Source of the DNA: Paraburkholderia sejongensis
GTDB taxonomy: Bacteria; Pseudomonadota; Gammaproteobacteria; Burkholderiales; Burkholderiaceae
Direction of reading: 5' to 3'
Assembly (NCBI RefSeq): GCF_020880815.1
Contig: NZ_JAJITD010000017.1
Location: forward strand, 62,001-126,000
Length of the DNA stretch: 64,000 nucleotides
In this document: positions 36,292 to 44,556 of the stretch, piece after piece
How the letters are laid out: the number at the start of each line of letters is the position of its first letter
How positions within the stretch are numbered: position 1 is the first letter of the stretch
Notes under the pieces: generated by a model
Database searches by the model: none
Told to the model about the DNA's origin: nothing
What the model saw: the letters and a program-made list of their open reading frames with translations, nothing else
Made by a program: the position numbers and the translations under genes

Positions 36292-37773
36292 ATGACATCT
36301 GAAACCGTCAACTCGTATGCCGACGTGCAAAACAGCGATCTGGTCCCCATCGATCCGAACGTTGGTGACGAGGTGACCTTGATTGTGCGTAGCTTTGTCG
36401 GTCGCCCAGCGTCGCCGACCAGCAATGTTGTTCACTACGAGCTCGGGCCTGGTGCGACGCTGTCGGGCTGGACGAGCATCCGGGTAACAGCTGGCATTGC
36501 TAGCGTGCCGCGAACGTTCGAACTGGAGATGTCCGAATACTTCCCCGGCGCGAACGACGTTTTGGTAAGTGCGGGCGACTATTGCGAAGTGAGAATGGGC
36601 AGTGCACTTGTGCTTACTGGCTATGTCGACCTCGTCAATCCGAGCATCAACGCAAACACCCACACTATCCGTGTGGCCGGTCGGGGAATGTGCGCAGACA
36701 TTGTCGACTGCTCCGCACAATGGCCAAACGGACAAATCAGCAACTGCACAGCGTTCGACATCGCGACGAAGCTCGCAGACGTGTACGGAATCTCTGTGTC
36801 CTTAGATCCTATGGTGGACGGCCTGCCGATCATCCCCCAGCAGAACATCATGCTCGGCGAGACGGCTTACGAGATTATCGAGCGGGTTTGTCGCTTCAGC
36901 GGATTGCTGCTCTACGAACTGCCGGACGGTTCGCTGTACCTGTCCCGCGCGAGCACCGGCTCAATGGTGAGCGGCATTCAGGAGGGGATCAACCTTGAGT
37001 CGGCCAGTGTCGCAGACAGCTTCGCAGAGAGGTTTTCAGAAGTTCAGGCCGTCATGATCGGCACAAACAATCTTCAGGATCTGAACGCGGTCAACTCGCC
37101 AGTGTTTACGGCGACTGATCCGAATGTCACGCGGCATCGCCGCCGCATTGTGATCACTGAAGCCGGTCAACTGGGATGGGATGTCGGCAAGCAGCGAGCG
37201 CTATGGGAAGTTGCCCGCAGGCGCGGACTCTCCGAGGTTGTTCGTGTCGTCGTCGATAACTGGCGGGACATGTACACGAACCTTTGGGCGCCAAACAAGC
37301 TTATCAGCGTGTTGATCCCGTCGCTAAAAGTATCGGGCGACGAGGCCGGGACCGTCCCGAAGCAATATTTGATCGCAGATGTGACCTTCCATCGAAGCCT
37401 TGACGGCATGCGCCGTATTCTTTCGCTGCTTGGATCTATGTACTCGGCGTCCGGGCTCACAAAATACCTGCCTCCAACCTTTATTGGTAGCGGCCAAATT
37501 CTTGCGTTTCTGCGCCAGTTGAGGAGTGTATTGCGATGTGGCGCAAGCTCGCCGAACATTTCTCTCGCCCAGACCTCCAGCGGAATAAGCTTTGGATTCT
37601 TCGGCGGCAGCGCCACGGATGGCCCTGTCTCGGCCTCACGCGGCAACGGGCGTGCGCTATCGATCGCGCCCTCGATCCTCTTTTTGCTGTCTTCGATTCC
37701 CGCAAGGACTCGCTCGACAAGCGGGAGCCTGCGCCGCTCGCGTTGCTCATCCAGCCATAGGCGATACTCGTAG
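36292..37773 (+). pseudogene. Mu-P-like baseplate hub protein, 3'-truncated
   Basis: Residues resembling Mu gpP/contractile-tail baseplate hub proteins run from DEVTLIVRSFVGRPAS through TSIRVTAGIASVPRTFELEM, DYCEVRMGSALVLTGYVD, FDIATKLADVYGISV and QNIMLGETAYEIIERVCRFS. The family-like part stops near RSLDGMRRILSLL, about 37430. After that the frame reads antisense through the excisionase-like gene and has Ser/Arg-rich nonsense to 37773. The usual C-terminal end is therefore missing. No other tail gene is nearby, so this is a remnant of a larger prophage. The start is uncertain; an upstream frame opens at 36205. Confidence 0.7.
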
Positions 37774-37928
37774 ATGTTGAGTTCGAGCCCGTCGTCTGTC
37801 CTTCGGAAATGCACTCCACGCTGCAAACGACCGTTGCGCATATTGCTCTTTATCCGCTGAAGACTGCGCCCCATGTGTTTGGCAGCTTCATCCAAAGGAA
37901 CCCAATCTGCCTCCGATCGTAGTGCCAT
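37167..37928 (-). CDS. Excisionase-like DNA-binding protein with read-through tail
   Basis: The 253-residue frame has two winged-helix-like units. Unit 1 (residues 5 to 60) has WVPLDEAAKHMGRSLQRIKS; unit 2 (113 to 165) has LIPLEVWAREMFGELAPHRN, TLLNWRRNARIWPLPIKVGG and RYFVSPDAEYID, the pattern of phage excisionase-like proteins. They bend DNA and direct the integrase towards excision. Residues after about 165 are antisense to the baseplate remnant and probably read-through past a lost stop. The junction of the two damaged genes is near 37430. The ATG at 37928 was chosen; a GTG lies two codons earlier. Confidence 0.65.
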   Translation of the reverse strand: MALRSEADWVPLDEAAKHMGRSLQRIKSNMRNGRLQRGVHFRRTDDGLELNIYEYRLWLDEQRERRRLPLVERVLAGIEDSKKRIEGAIDSARPLPREAETGPSVALPPKNPKLIPLEVWAREMFGELAPHRNTLLNWRRNARIWPLPIKVGGRYFVSPDAEYIDPSSERIRRMPSRLRWKVTSAIKYCFGTVPASSPDTFSDGINTLISLFGAQRFVYMSRQLSTTTRTTSESPRLRATSHSARCLPTSHPS

Positions 37929-38051
37929 CCTCACAGTCCAATAGTGTCGGGTAATGCTATGTTGACTACGCGCTCCTTGCTTTGATTCCGTCGGCGCGCT
38001 TCAAAATGAGAAAGAGAAAACACGGACATCAGTGCCGATTCCGCCGGTGCC

Positions 38052-39275
38052 TCACACCGAGCCCGAGCGAACAGCCGAACTGGTGAAGGAGTCCACGCGC
38101 GCAAATCTCGGGTCTCGCGAATCACAGGCTGCGCGTGCCCACGCGAGCCATAGGCCGACCGAAGACTGCCCAGAGACGTCGATCCCTCGCTCCCGCGCGA
38201 CGCCTTCGAGACGATCCAAATAGTGTCGACGTCGGTCCAACGCCTCCGATAGGTCTGCCTCGGCAAACACCGCCTCTATCGCCACCTTTTCGCGGTGAGC
38301 GGCTTCTGATGCCATCTGCTCGTGCCACGCTTTTTGCTGGCGCAGGGCCTCTTCGCGGGGGGCCCATTCAGAGTCCGCCTTGCGAGCGAGTTCGCGCTTT
38401 TCGTATCCGAACACCGCTCGCCTCAATCGCCCTGCAAGCTCGTTGAGCTGCTCCTCGAGGGAACCGTCCGCCTCATCCCTTGCCCGCATGTCCGGTGGGC
38501 CGAACCGATCGTAGCCGTGCTGGCGCAGCGTTATTCTTAGGCGGCCGAGCGCGTGCCATCCATCGTATCCCACACCTTTATCCGACTTTTCGGCCATCTC
38601 CGACATTCGGAACTGCATGACCACGTCTTTGCAGGAGATCACAGTGCAGTCGTCGCGGAGGGTTATCTTGAATCCTCGTGCCTCGAGCGCAACGAAAAAC
38701 GCGTCAGCAATCGAAAGCGCGCGCGGTCGCGTTGCCGGCGTCACGACTATCGCTGCGTAGGCGGGGCCCATGTCCAGCAGGCCGCCCGGCTTCGTGACCT
38801 TGAACGCGACTCGGTCGAACTTAGGCCGACCTGCCTCGCTTTTTCGAGGACGAGATTCAACTTCGATTTGCTGGTCGATCGAGTTCAAGCGCTTCGCGAT
38901 CCCTTTGATGAGTCGATGCCGCCACTCGCCGTCGGCAACCGGAGCAATGTGCCGCTCAGGGCGCGCTTCGTCAGATTCGATGACTCCCCGATGCGTGGCC
39001 TGGATCTCGGATTCAGCGACCCGACGCGTATATAGATCGGGTTGCGCTTGAACTATTGTCGGTCCATCGTGCTGCGGCAACGGCGTTCGTGTCACCTTCT
39101 GGCCGGAGCGAAGTTTCGCCCAGTAGCCGACTGGCGGGAATGGCACGCCGAGCTTTATGCAGATCTTGCGCAGTCCGTTATCGGATAGGCCGTAGCGCTT
39201 CGATACAGCGCTGAGCGGATCAGCCCAGACTTCCTCGTACAGCACAGCACGTGAAAACGGGATTTCGGCAACCAT
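38052..39275 (-). CDS. Unknown protein with conserved N-terminal helix-turn-helix-like motif
   Basis: The 407-residue protein starts at the ATG at 39275, which has AGGAGAG at ideal spacing. The N-terminus SRAVLYEEVWADPLSAVSKR, then YGLSDNGLRKICIKLGVPFP and PVGYWAKL is a motif I recall from many uncharacterised bacterial and phage proteins; it looks like a helix-turn-helix. A long charged helical region (residues 280 to 380) follows. The function is unknown. It lies alone, leftward, next to the three small right-end genes, so it may be element cargo or a regulator of it. Confidence 0.7.
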   Translation of the reverse strand: MVAEIPFSRAVLYEEVWADPLSAVSKRYGLSDNGLRKICIKLGVPFPPVGYWAKLRSGQKVTRTPLPQHDGPTIVQAQPDLYTRRVAESEIQATHRGVIESDEARPERHIAPVADGEWRHRLIKGIAKRLNSIDQQIEVESRPRKSEAGRPKFDRVAFKVTKPGGLLDMGPAYAAIVVTPATRPRALSIADAFFVALEARGFKITLRDDCTVISCKDVVMQFRMSEMAEKSDKGVGYDGWHALGRLRITLRQHGYDRFGPPDMRARDEADGSLEEQLNELAGRLRRAVFGYEKRELARKADSEWAPREEALRQQKAWHEQMASEAAHREKVAIEAVFAEADLSEALDRRRHYLDRLEGVARERGIDVSGQSSVGLWLAWARAACDSRDPRFARVDSFTSSAVRSGSV

Positions 39276-39475
39276 CGCGCATCTCTCCTGTGCATCTGTC
39301 ATGGTTCTCTGGTAAGGGAACAATGCTATCCCTGGCTCTCCATTGACACTGCGGGTTCCTTCCGATTGAGGTGAGTTTTAACTCTTCATAGGATGGGCAT
39401 ATGTGTCCCAGCGAACATGCAGCTTCCTACTAAATGGATAGCGTCGTTAATAAGTAATTGAGCCGGACGAAGTTC

Positions 39476-39784
39476 ATGATCGAGACAAAAGACGTCCTGG
39501 AGTGGTGCATAGTCCTAAGCGCATTGATCCTGGGCGTCTATGGATTTTTGTTCAGCGTCTACGTCACCGCTGTCAACACGATGAAGGCGCCCCCGAGCGC
39601 GTTTCTTTTTTTACGGCAATTCTGCTGTGTGCTCACCGGTGTGTTGGTTGCCTTGTGCGTCATAGCAGCTTGGAGCGGGCTAACGGCGGAACATTTCATC
39701 GGCTGGAAGGCGTGGAGCGTGCTGTTCTGCCTCTTCGTTGTAACCGCCTATTCCTTCCTTCTCACGATGAAGCTGGGGTGGTAG
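39476..39784 (+). CDS. Small three-helix membrane protein
   Basis: The 102-residue protein has three hydrophobic helices: CIVLSALILGVYGFLFSVYV, FCCVLTGVLVALCVIAAW and SVLFCLFVVTAYSFLLTM. It is AT-richer than the backbone. The ATG at 39476 is preceded only by a weak purine-rich site; a TTG at 39458 is possible. The family is not recognised. It is followed two bases later by the next gene, so the trio looks like an operon of accessory cargo. Confidence 0.6.
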   Translation: MIETKDVLEWCIVLSALILGVYGFLFSVYVTAVNTMKAPPSAFLFLRQFCCVLTGVLVALCVIAAWSGLTAEHFIGWKAWSVLFCLFVVTAYSFLLTMKLGW

Positions 39785-39786
39785 AC

Positions 39787-40116
39787 ATGACCCTGATGAC
39801 TGCGGTTGATTGGCGTTACATCAAATATCTGGACTTCTATCCTTACTACTTCAAGAATCAGCAGGAATTTGACAACGTCGGGAAACAGGTATATGCAGGA
39901 TTTATGAGGCATAGCAAGGGTGTTACGCCTGGACCTGGAGATCTCTTTCCTCTGCTCAATGCTCGTCTGCTGAATGAATTCCCTCCTATCGAGCCTTTCA
40001 AGTCGTTTATGGGGCGGAAACATCAGTTTATGGATCCGGACCGATACGAGTTTTACACTCCATCGGTGGCGCGGTTTCTGCTAGATACGTCGTACAGCAC
40101 TTTCATTCTTCCGTGA
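39787..40116 (+). CDS. Unknown small soluble protein in right-end cargo operon
   Basis: The 109-residue protein is rich in aromatic residues (DWRYIKYLDFYPYYFKNQQE, then YEFYTPSVARFLLDTS). There is no signal peptide or membrane segment. Codon use is less GC-biased than in flanking genes, fitting recent acquisition. The tight spacing to the membrane-protein gene suggests the two products work together. I do not recognise a family. Confidence 0.6.
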   Translation: MTLMTAVDWRYIKYLDFYPYYFKNQQEFDNVGKQVYAGFMRHSKGVTPGPGDLFPLLNARLLNEFPPIEPFKSFMGRKHQFMDPDRYEFYTPSVARFLLDTSYSTFILP

Positions 40117-40126
40117 GAGGTCCGCT

Positions 40127-40429
40127 ATGAAAACGTCAGACTATGAAGGGTTGCCGGACGATGATGCCCTTGGCCCGCCGTTGCCCGAGATGACCGTCTC
40201 GGAACTGGAACAGCGAGCGCAAGCGTACGCAATGGAGATGCTCACTGGTACTTCGAGCGAAGGTCGAGAAATTTTCAACAGATACGCTGAGCAACATCCG
40301 GCTCGTGTCAAACGAGCCCTAGCGGCCTACAAACGTTCGTTTCAGTTGGTAATGAGCCAACACTTCTTGGTCGTCATGGATCAGCAGGCGGAAGCGCGGC
40401 CAGCGTCAACCTTTGCGCCGAGTTACTAG
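40127..40429 (+). CDS. Unknown small acidic protein, last gene of element
   Basis: The 100-residue protein starts with acidic sequence (DYEGLPDDDALGPPLPEM) and then two probable helices (VSELEQRAQAYAMEMLTG and KRALAAYKRSFQLVMSQHFL). It starts ten bases after the preceding stop, with a GAGG site. No family is recognised. It ends about 150 bases before the right attachment repeat. Confidence 0.58.
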   Translation: MKTSDYEGLPDDDALGPPLPEMTVSELEQRAQAYAMEMLTGTSSEGREIFNRYAEQHPARVKRALAAYKRSFQLVMSQHFLVVMDQQAEARPASTFAPSY

Positions 40430-40575
40430 CCTCGCATTTCGCACCTCGGGCGGCTGCTTTTAGCCGTCCTCGGCAACCACACCCGTACTTCCTTAGGAGA
40501 CGGATTTTAGGGGTACGAGTGGGGGTATAAAAATCGGTAAACACGCTAAAAATCCCTACCATCCTTGACGTATGA

Positions 40576-40664
40576 ATTCTGTCAGGGGACCACCCGATAG
40601 CTTCCGAGGTACTCCCCGATTGCCTAAAAGCCCCGTATGCATCGCGCTACGGGGCTTTTTGCTG
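40576..40664 (+). repeat. Right attachment repeat (attR)
   Basis: Imperfect second copy of the tRNA-Arg tail and terminator. It differs from the left copy by loss of one G in the CAGGGGG block, a CCC insertion after ACCA and several substitutions. It cannot restore a tRNA. It marks the right boundary of the element. Confidence 0.8.
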
Positions 40665-40718
40665 CCCCTATCGCCTCGATAAACAAAAGCCCCGCACGCA
40701 TCGCGCCGCGGGGCTTTT
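40625..40718. terminator. Two successive AGCCCCG hairpins at right element boundary
   Basis: The first hairpin (AAAAGCCCCG near 40625 with CGGGGCTTTTT ending near 40661) is the copy inside attR. The second (40685 to 40718) repeats the same stem with a different loop. Both have A and T flanks and can work on either strand. The second probably ends the leftward glutathione transferase gene at 40778. Confidence 0.75.
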
Positions 40719-40777
40719 CGCTTCAATCAGCAATCATCAATCAGCGCGCGACTACCAACGCGCGCACCATCGATCCA

Positions 40778-41497
40778 TCACCCGGGCCGCTTCGGAATAT
40801 CCAGCCCCCGCGTCACCGCCGGCCGCGCGACGAACGCCGCCAGCGCCCGCTGCACGTTCGGAAAGTCCTGAATCCCGACCAGCTCCCCCGCTTCGTAAAA
40901 ACCGATCAGATTGCGCACCCACGGAAAAATCGCGATATCCGCGATCGTGTACTGATCGCCCATCACCCATGCGCGTCCCGCGAGGCGCTGTTCGAGCACG
41001 CCGAGCAGCCGCTTCGATTCGGCGATGTAGCGATCGCGCGGCCGCTTGTCTTCATACTCCTTGCCGGCGAATTTATGGAAGAAGCCGACCTGGCCGAACA
41101 TCGGTCCGATCCCGCCCATCTGGAACATCACCCACTGGATCGTTTCGTAGCGACCGGCGCTATCGCGCGGAATCAGCTGGCCGCTCTTGTCGGCGAGATA
41201 GATCAGGATCGCGCCCGACTCGAACAGCGGCAGCGGCTTGCCGTCCGGACCGTTCGGATCGAGGATCGCCGGAATCTTGTTGTTCGGGCTCAGCGACAGA
41301 AACTCGGGCGTCATCTGGTCGTTGGTATCGAAACGCACCAGATGCGGCTCGTACCCGAGGCCGGTTTCCTCGAGCATGATCGACACTTTGACGCCGTTCG
41401 GCGTCGGCAGCGAATAAAGCTGGATGCGCTCCGGATGCTCGGCCGGCCATTTTTTCGTGATCGGAAATGCGGACAACTGCGCGGACAGATCGGTCAT
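40778..41497 (-). CDS. Glutathione S-transferase, Nu class (YfcG/YghU-like)
   Basis: The 239-residue enzyme begins with the thioredoxin-like domain (RIQLYSLPTPNGVKVSIMLE), where the TPN triad replaces the usual catalytic Tyr/Ser, as in Nu-class enzymes. It continues to NNKIPAILDPNGPDGKPLPL, FESGAILIYLADKSGQLIP (the glutathione-binding ESGAI), then the all-helical C-terminal domain with YTIADIAIFPWVRN. YfcG-like enzymes have disulfide-bond reductase activity with glutathione. The ATG at 41497 (MTDLSAQ) was chosen over a long upstream extension. Confidence 0.9.
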   Translation of the reverse strand: MTDLSAQLSAFPITKKWPAEHPERIQLYSLPTPNGVKVSIMLEETGLGYEPHLVRFDTNDQMTPEFLSLSPNNKIPAILDPNGPDGKPLPLFESGAILIYLADKSGQLIPRDSAGRYETIQWVMFQMGGIGPMFGQVGFFHKFAGKEYEDKRPRDRYIAESKRLLGVLEQRLAGRAWVMGDQYTIADIAIFPWVRNLIGFYEAGELVGIQDFPNVQRALAAFVARPAVTRGLDIPKRPG

Positions 41498-41666
41498 GGG
41501 TTCAGGTCGCCTCGGTGAGAGAAATGGCAGAGGCGCCCAATATAAACCGACTCGGCTCAGCGCGTGCGCGGCCAGGCGAAACTCCCGATCACGCCCGCGC
41601 CGCCGCATCGGCCCGCCGGACGCGCGTCACCGCCGCCGACTCACGCCTGCCATCGCACCAGCAGTG

Positions 41667-41888
41667 TCACCACAAGTCCTTGGTCGCGGTCCCGGCGCGC
41701 AGGTTGAAACCCTCGCGCCACAGCGACGCGCCGACCGACAGCAGCAGCGTCTTCTCGTTGCCGTCGAGCAGTTCCCAGGCGGTCGACAGCCATGTCGCGA
41801 AGCCCGCACACGTCGCTTCGAGATCGGGCGGGGTCTTGCCTTCCAGGTACTGCCGTTCGAACATCGAAAGTATCTTTTCGGGTGTCAT
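41667..41888 (-). CDS. Conserved small hypothetical protein
   Basis: The 73-residue protein has an AGGAGAA ribosome-binding site eight bases before its ATG. It is helical and soluble (EKILSMFERQYLEGKTPPDL, FATWLSTAWELLDGNEKTLL). I recall no named family. It stands alone between the glutathione transferase and csbD genes. Confidence 0.6.
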   Translation of the reverse strand: MTPEKILSMFERQYLEGKTPPDLEATCAGFATWLSTAWELLDGNEKTLLLSVGASLWREGFNLRAGTATKDLW

Positions 41889-42157
41889 TGGCGCTTTTCT
41901 CCTGGTGGGATTGCGCCCAGTCTAAATGCGTCGCACCGCCCGCGAAACGGCCTTTCGTGCGATCACGGGTTACTCCCAGGCAGGTTCGCCGGCAAGCGGC
42001 GAGCGCGATGCACACCGATACGGAACGCGTCGCGCCAACCAGCCCAACTCGCTGCCCCAACCCGCTAAACGCCTCTAAAGCTCCTAACGCCGCAAACAAA
42101 AAGGCGCCGCGGCACGCGCGACGCCTCCTCCGTTACTGCCGGCTATGCCGGACCGGC

Positions 42158-42349
42158 TCACGGGTTACGACGCTTCGCCTCGTCCTTGGCGTCCTCCTTC
42201 GCATCGCCATAGGCCTTCTGCACCTTGCCGGCGCCTTGCTGCAGGTCGCCCTTGAGTTCCTTCGCCGGATCGTTGGTGACCTTGCCAACGGCCTCGTTGA
42301 CCTTGCCCTTGACCTGTTCACCCACGCCCTTTACTTGATCCTTGTTCAT
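42158..42349 (-). CDS. CsbD-family stress protein
   Basis: The 63-residue protein NKDQVKGVGEQVKGKVNEAV, then GKVTNDPAKELKGDLQQGAG and KVQKAYGDAKEDAKDEAK is a typical CsbD-like Lys/Gly/Asp-rich helical repeat. CsbD proteins are induced by general stress in many bacteria. The biochemical role is unknown. The start at 42349 begins the family motif. Confidence 0.9.
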   Translation of the reverse strand: MNKDQVKGVGEQVKGKVNEAVGKVTNDPAKELKGDLQQGAGKVQKAYGDAKEDAKDEAKRRNP

Positions 42350-42559
42350 ATTGGACTCCGATATCTTCGTTGGACAGAAATGCCGGCGCGGCTTTCCACC
42401 GGTATCGGGAAGCAGCAACGGCTATGCCCGCCACCGCCGCGGCGCCCGCGCGCGCATCGATCGGGGCGTTGGACGAATCGCGAAGAATCGCGAAAAAATT
42501 TTCATCGAGTGCCCTAAAGTTTCGCCGCGCGCCGCCGTAATGGTGCTCAGGGAGGAGCC

Positions 42560-42871
42560 ATGGACAGCACACTCGCCACACCGTCGGGATCGCCGCAAGC
42601 CAAGCTGATCGATCAGGAGATCGCCCATATCGCGCGCGTCATGCACGTATCGCTGCATGGCGACTTCGGCGGCCCGATTTTGCCGGCCTCCTATTGGCGC
42701 AAACGCCTGAGCGCGCTGCTCGATGTCGGCGAACTCGGCCACGCGCAACTGTGCAAAATCGACAGTCTGCTGCTGCAACTTCAGCACCTCGAAACCACCC
42801 CGCAGGGGGAATGGGCGGCCTTCACGCCGCCTCGGCCGGCCAAGGCGGCGCAGTCCCGACGCTCGCGCTGA
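42560..42871 (+). CDS. Conserved hypothetical protein
   Basis: The 103-residue protein has AGGGAGG before its ATG. It shows a helical core (LIDQEIAHIARVMHVSLHGD, then YWRKRLSALLDVGELGHAQL, IDSLLLQLQHLE) and a Pro/Ala/Arg tail. It is protein-like in composition and codon use. No domain is recognised. Confidence 0.6.
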   Translation: MDSTLATPSGSPQAKLIDQEIAHIARVMHVSLHGDFGGPILPASYWRKRLSALLDVGELGHAQLCKIDSLLLQLQHLETTPQGEWAAFTPPRPAKAAQSRRSR

Positions 42872-42990
42872 CCGTCCGCGCGGCGTGCCGCGCGTGTCAG
42901 TCGCGCCTCGAAACCGCACCCCCGCCATACCCACGAAACACCACCGCAAACGCATGCGTGCCGCCCGGTCACGCGCTTTGCCACGCCCGC

Positions 42991-43022
42991 AAAAAAAACG
43001 GCCGCGTACAAGGTCGCGGCCG
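42991..43022 (-). terminator. Orphan minus-strand terminator
   Basis: CGGCCGCG and CGCGGCCG form an 8-bp stem around TACAAGGT, and the minus strand then has eight T. No minus-strand gene ends here: the gene to the right (dcm) runs rightwards. It could end a small RNA from the minus strand between about 43025 and 43200, or be a remnant. Confidence 0.6.
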
Positions 43023-43172
43023 CCAACACACATCGCAACGCGGGGAATTCGCGTCACGTCGCAAGCGTACCCATCGATTCATGACAGGCCGATTTCGGCG
43101 CCGACGAACCGGCATTGCGACAGCTAGCAGAAAAATTTGGATCCGGCGCCGCTAAAACGAGGGAAATGGGAC

Positions 43173-43183
43173 GACCTTAGGTC
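43173..43183. promoter_or_regulatory. GACCTTAGGTC palindrome at dcm promoter
   Basis: A perfect inverted repeat (GACCT, one T, AGGTC) lies 35 bases upstream of the dcm start codon and overlaps a CATAAT sequence that resembles a minus-10 box. Dcm carries its own helix-turn-helix, so autoregulation through this site is plausible, as in M.SsoII-like enzymes. Confidence 0.45.
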
Positions 43184-43218
43184 ATAATGTCCGCAAAAAT
43201 TCCCAGCAAGGACGCCAC

Positions 43219-44499
43219 GTGACCCTCGCCGCCCCGCTCGACCTGCTCCGGCAGGCGCGCGCCCGCTTCACCCAACGCGAAATCGCCGCGCACGTCGGCA
43301 AGGACATCAAGACGGTACGTCGCTGGGAAAAAGGCGAAACGCCCTGTCCCGCGATGCTGGAGCCGGCACTGCGCGATCTGCTGCAACAAGGCGCGCGCGC
43401 GGCGAACCACACGGGCGACGCGGCGTCGTTCCGCTTCATCGATCTGTTCGCGGGCATCGGCGGCATCCGCATGGGTTTCGAGGCGCACGGCGGCGAGTGC
43501 GTGTTCACCAGCGAGTGGAACGACTTCTCGACCCGCACCTATCGCGACAACTATCCGGCCGGCGCGGAGCATGCGCTGATCGGCGACATCGTCTCGTTCC
43601 CCGCGGAGGAAGTGCCGAACCACGACGTGCTGCTCGGCGGCTTTCCGTGTCAGCCGTTCTCGATCGCGGGGGTCAGCAAGAAAAACGCGCTGGGCCGGCC
43701 GCACGGCTTCGAATGCACGACCCAGGGCACGCTCTTTTTCGACGTCGCGCGGATCATCGCCGAAAAGCGCCCCGCCGCGTTCCTGCTCGAAAACGTGAAG
43801 AACCTGCTGTCGCACGACAAGGGCCGCACCTTCGACGTAATCCTGCAAACGCTGCGCGACGAGCTCGGCTACGAGGTGCATTACCGAGTAATCGACGGGC
43901 AGCATTTCACGCCGCAGCACCGCGAGCGGATCATCATCGTCGGCTTTCGCGGCAAGACTGCGTTCACGTGGGACGATCTGCGCCTGCCCGAGCACGCGCC
44001 GCGGCTCGGCTCGATCCTGCATCGCACCGACGGCAGCGAGCCGGTGCTGCCGTGGGATCACGACCGCTTCTTCGACCACGCCGCGCGCCGCGTGCAGCCG
44101 AAGTACACGCTCACACCGAAGCTGTGGGCCTATCTGCAGAACTACGCGGCCAAGCATCGCGCGGCGGGCAACGGCTTCGGTTTCGGGATGGCCTATCCGG
44201 ACAGCGTCACGCGCACGCTGTCGGCGCGCTATCACAAGGACGGCTCCGAAATCCTCGTCTATCAAGGCAAAACGCTGCGCCCGCGGCGCCTGACGCCGCG
44301 CGAATGCGCGCGTCTGATGGGCTTTCCCGACACCTTCCGGATTCCGGTCAGCGATACCCAGGCGTACCGGCAATTCGGCAACAGCGTGGTGATGCCGGTG
44401 ATGCGCGAAGTGGCGCGTATCATGCTGCCGCACGTGCAAGCCCTGCTCGCCAAACCGACCCGCGATGCGTCCCGACACCCGCAACCGCTGCATGCATGA
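43219..44499 (+). CDS. dcm: DNA cytosine-5 methyltransferase, Dcm type, with N-terminal helix-turn-helix
   Basis: The 426-residue enzyme starts with an XRE-like helix-turn-helix (residues 10 to 45: RFTQREIAAHVGKDIKTVRR), then shows C5-methyltransferase motifs: FIDLFAGIGGIRMGFEAHGG (I), GGFPCQPFSIAG with catalytic Cys144 (IV), FLLENVKNLLSHDKG (VI), HFTPQHRERIIIVGF (VIII), and FGNSVVMPVM (X). The variable region after motif IV (KKNALGRPHGFECTTQGTLF) is close to E. coli Dcm, suggesting CCWGG specificity. The start is a GTG with AAGGA upstream. Vsr follows 57 bases later. Confidence 0.93.
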   Translation: MTLAAPLDLLRQARARFTQREIAAHVGKDIKTVRRWEKGETPCPAMLEPALRDLLQQGARAANHTGDAASFRFIDLFAGIGGIRMGFEAHGGECVFTSEWNDFSTRTYRDNYPAGAEHALIGDIVSFPAEEVPNHDVLLGGFPCQPFSIAGVSKKNALGRPHGFECTTQGTLFFDVARIIAEKRPAAFLLENVKNLLSHDKGRTFDVILQTLRDELGYEVHYRVIDGQHFTPQHRERIIIVGFRGKTAFTWDDLRLPEHAPRLGSILHRTDGSEPVLPWDHDRFFDHAARRVQPKYTLTPKLWAYLQNYAAKHRAAGNGFGFGMAYPDSVTRTLSARYHKDGSEILVYQGKTLRPRRLTPRECARLMGFPDTFRIPVSDTQAYRQFGNSVVMPVMREVARIMLPHVQALLAKPTRDASRHPQPLHA

Positions 44500-44556
44500 C
44501 CGCCCCCATCAGCCGCGCGGCCGCCGCGCCGCGCACGCTTCGTCCGGCAGCTGACG

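Larger units (their letters stand above)
26685..40664. mobile_element. P4-like satellite/integrative element in tRNA-Arg(CCT), about 14 kb
   Basis: The limits are the imperfect direct repeats at the tRNA end and at 40576 to 40664. An integrase gene lies directly inside the left end. Other hallmark genes are AlpA, an Ash/Icd-like protein, a PriCT-2/Toprim/DUF927 primase-helicase and an excisionase-like gene. A truncated phage baseplate gene is the only structural gene seen, so the element probably cannot make particles alone. Small AT-richer genes of unknown role are at the right end. The divergence of the two att copies (including loss of one G in the right copy) suggests an old insertion whose precise excision may be impaired. 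Confidence 0.85.
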
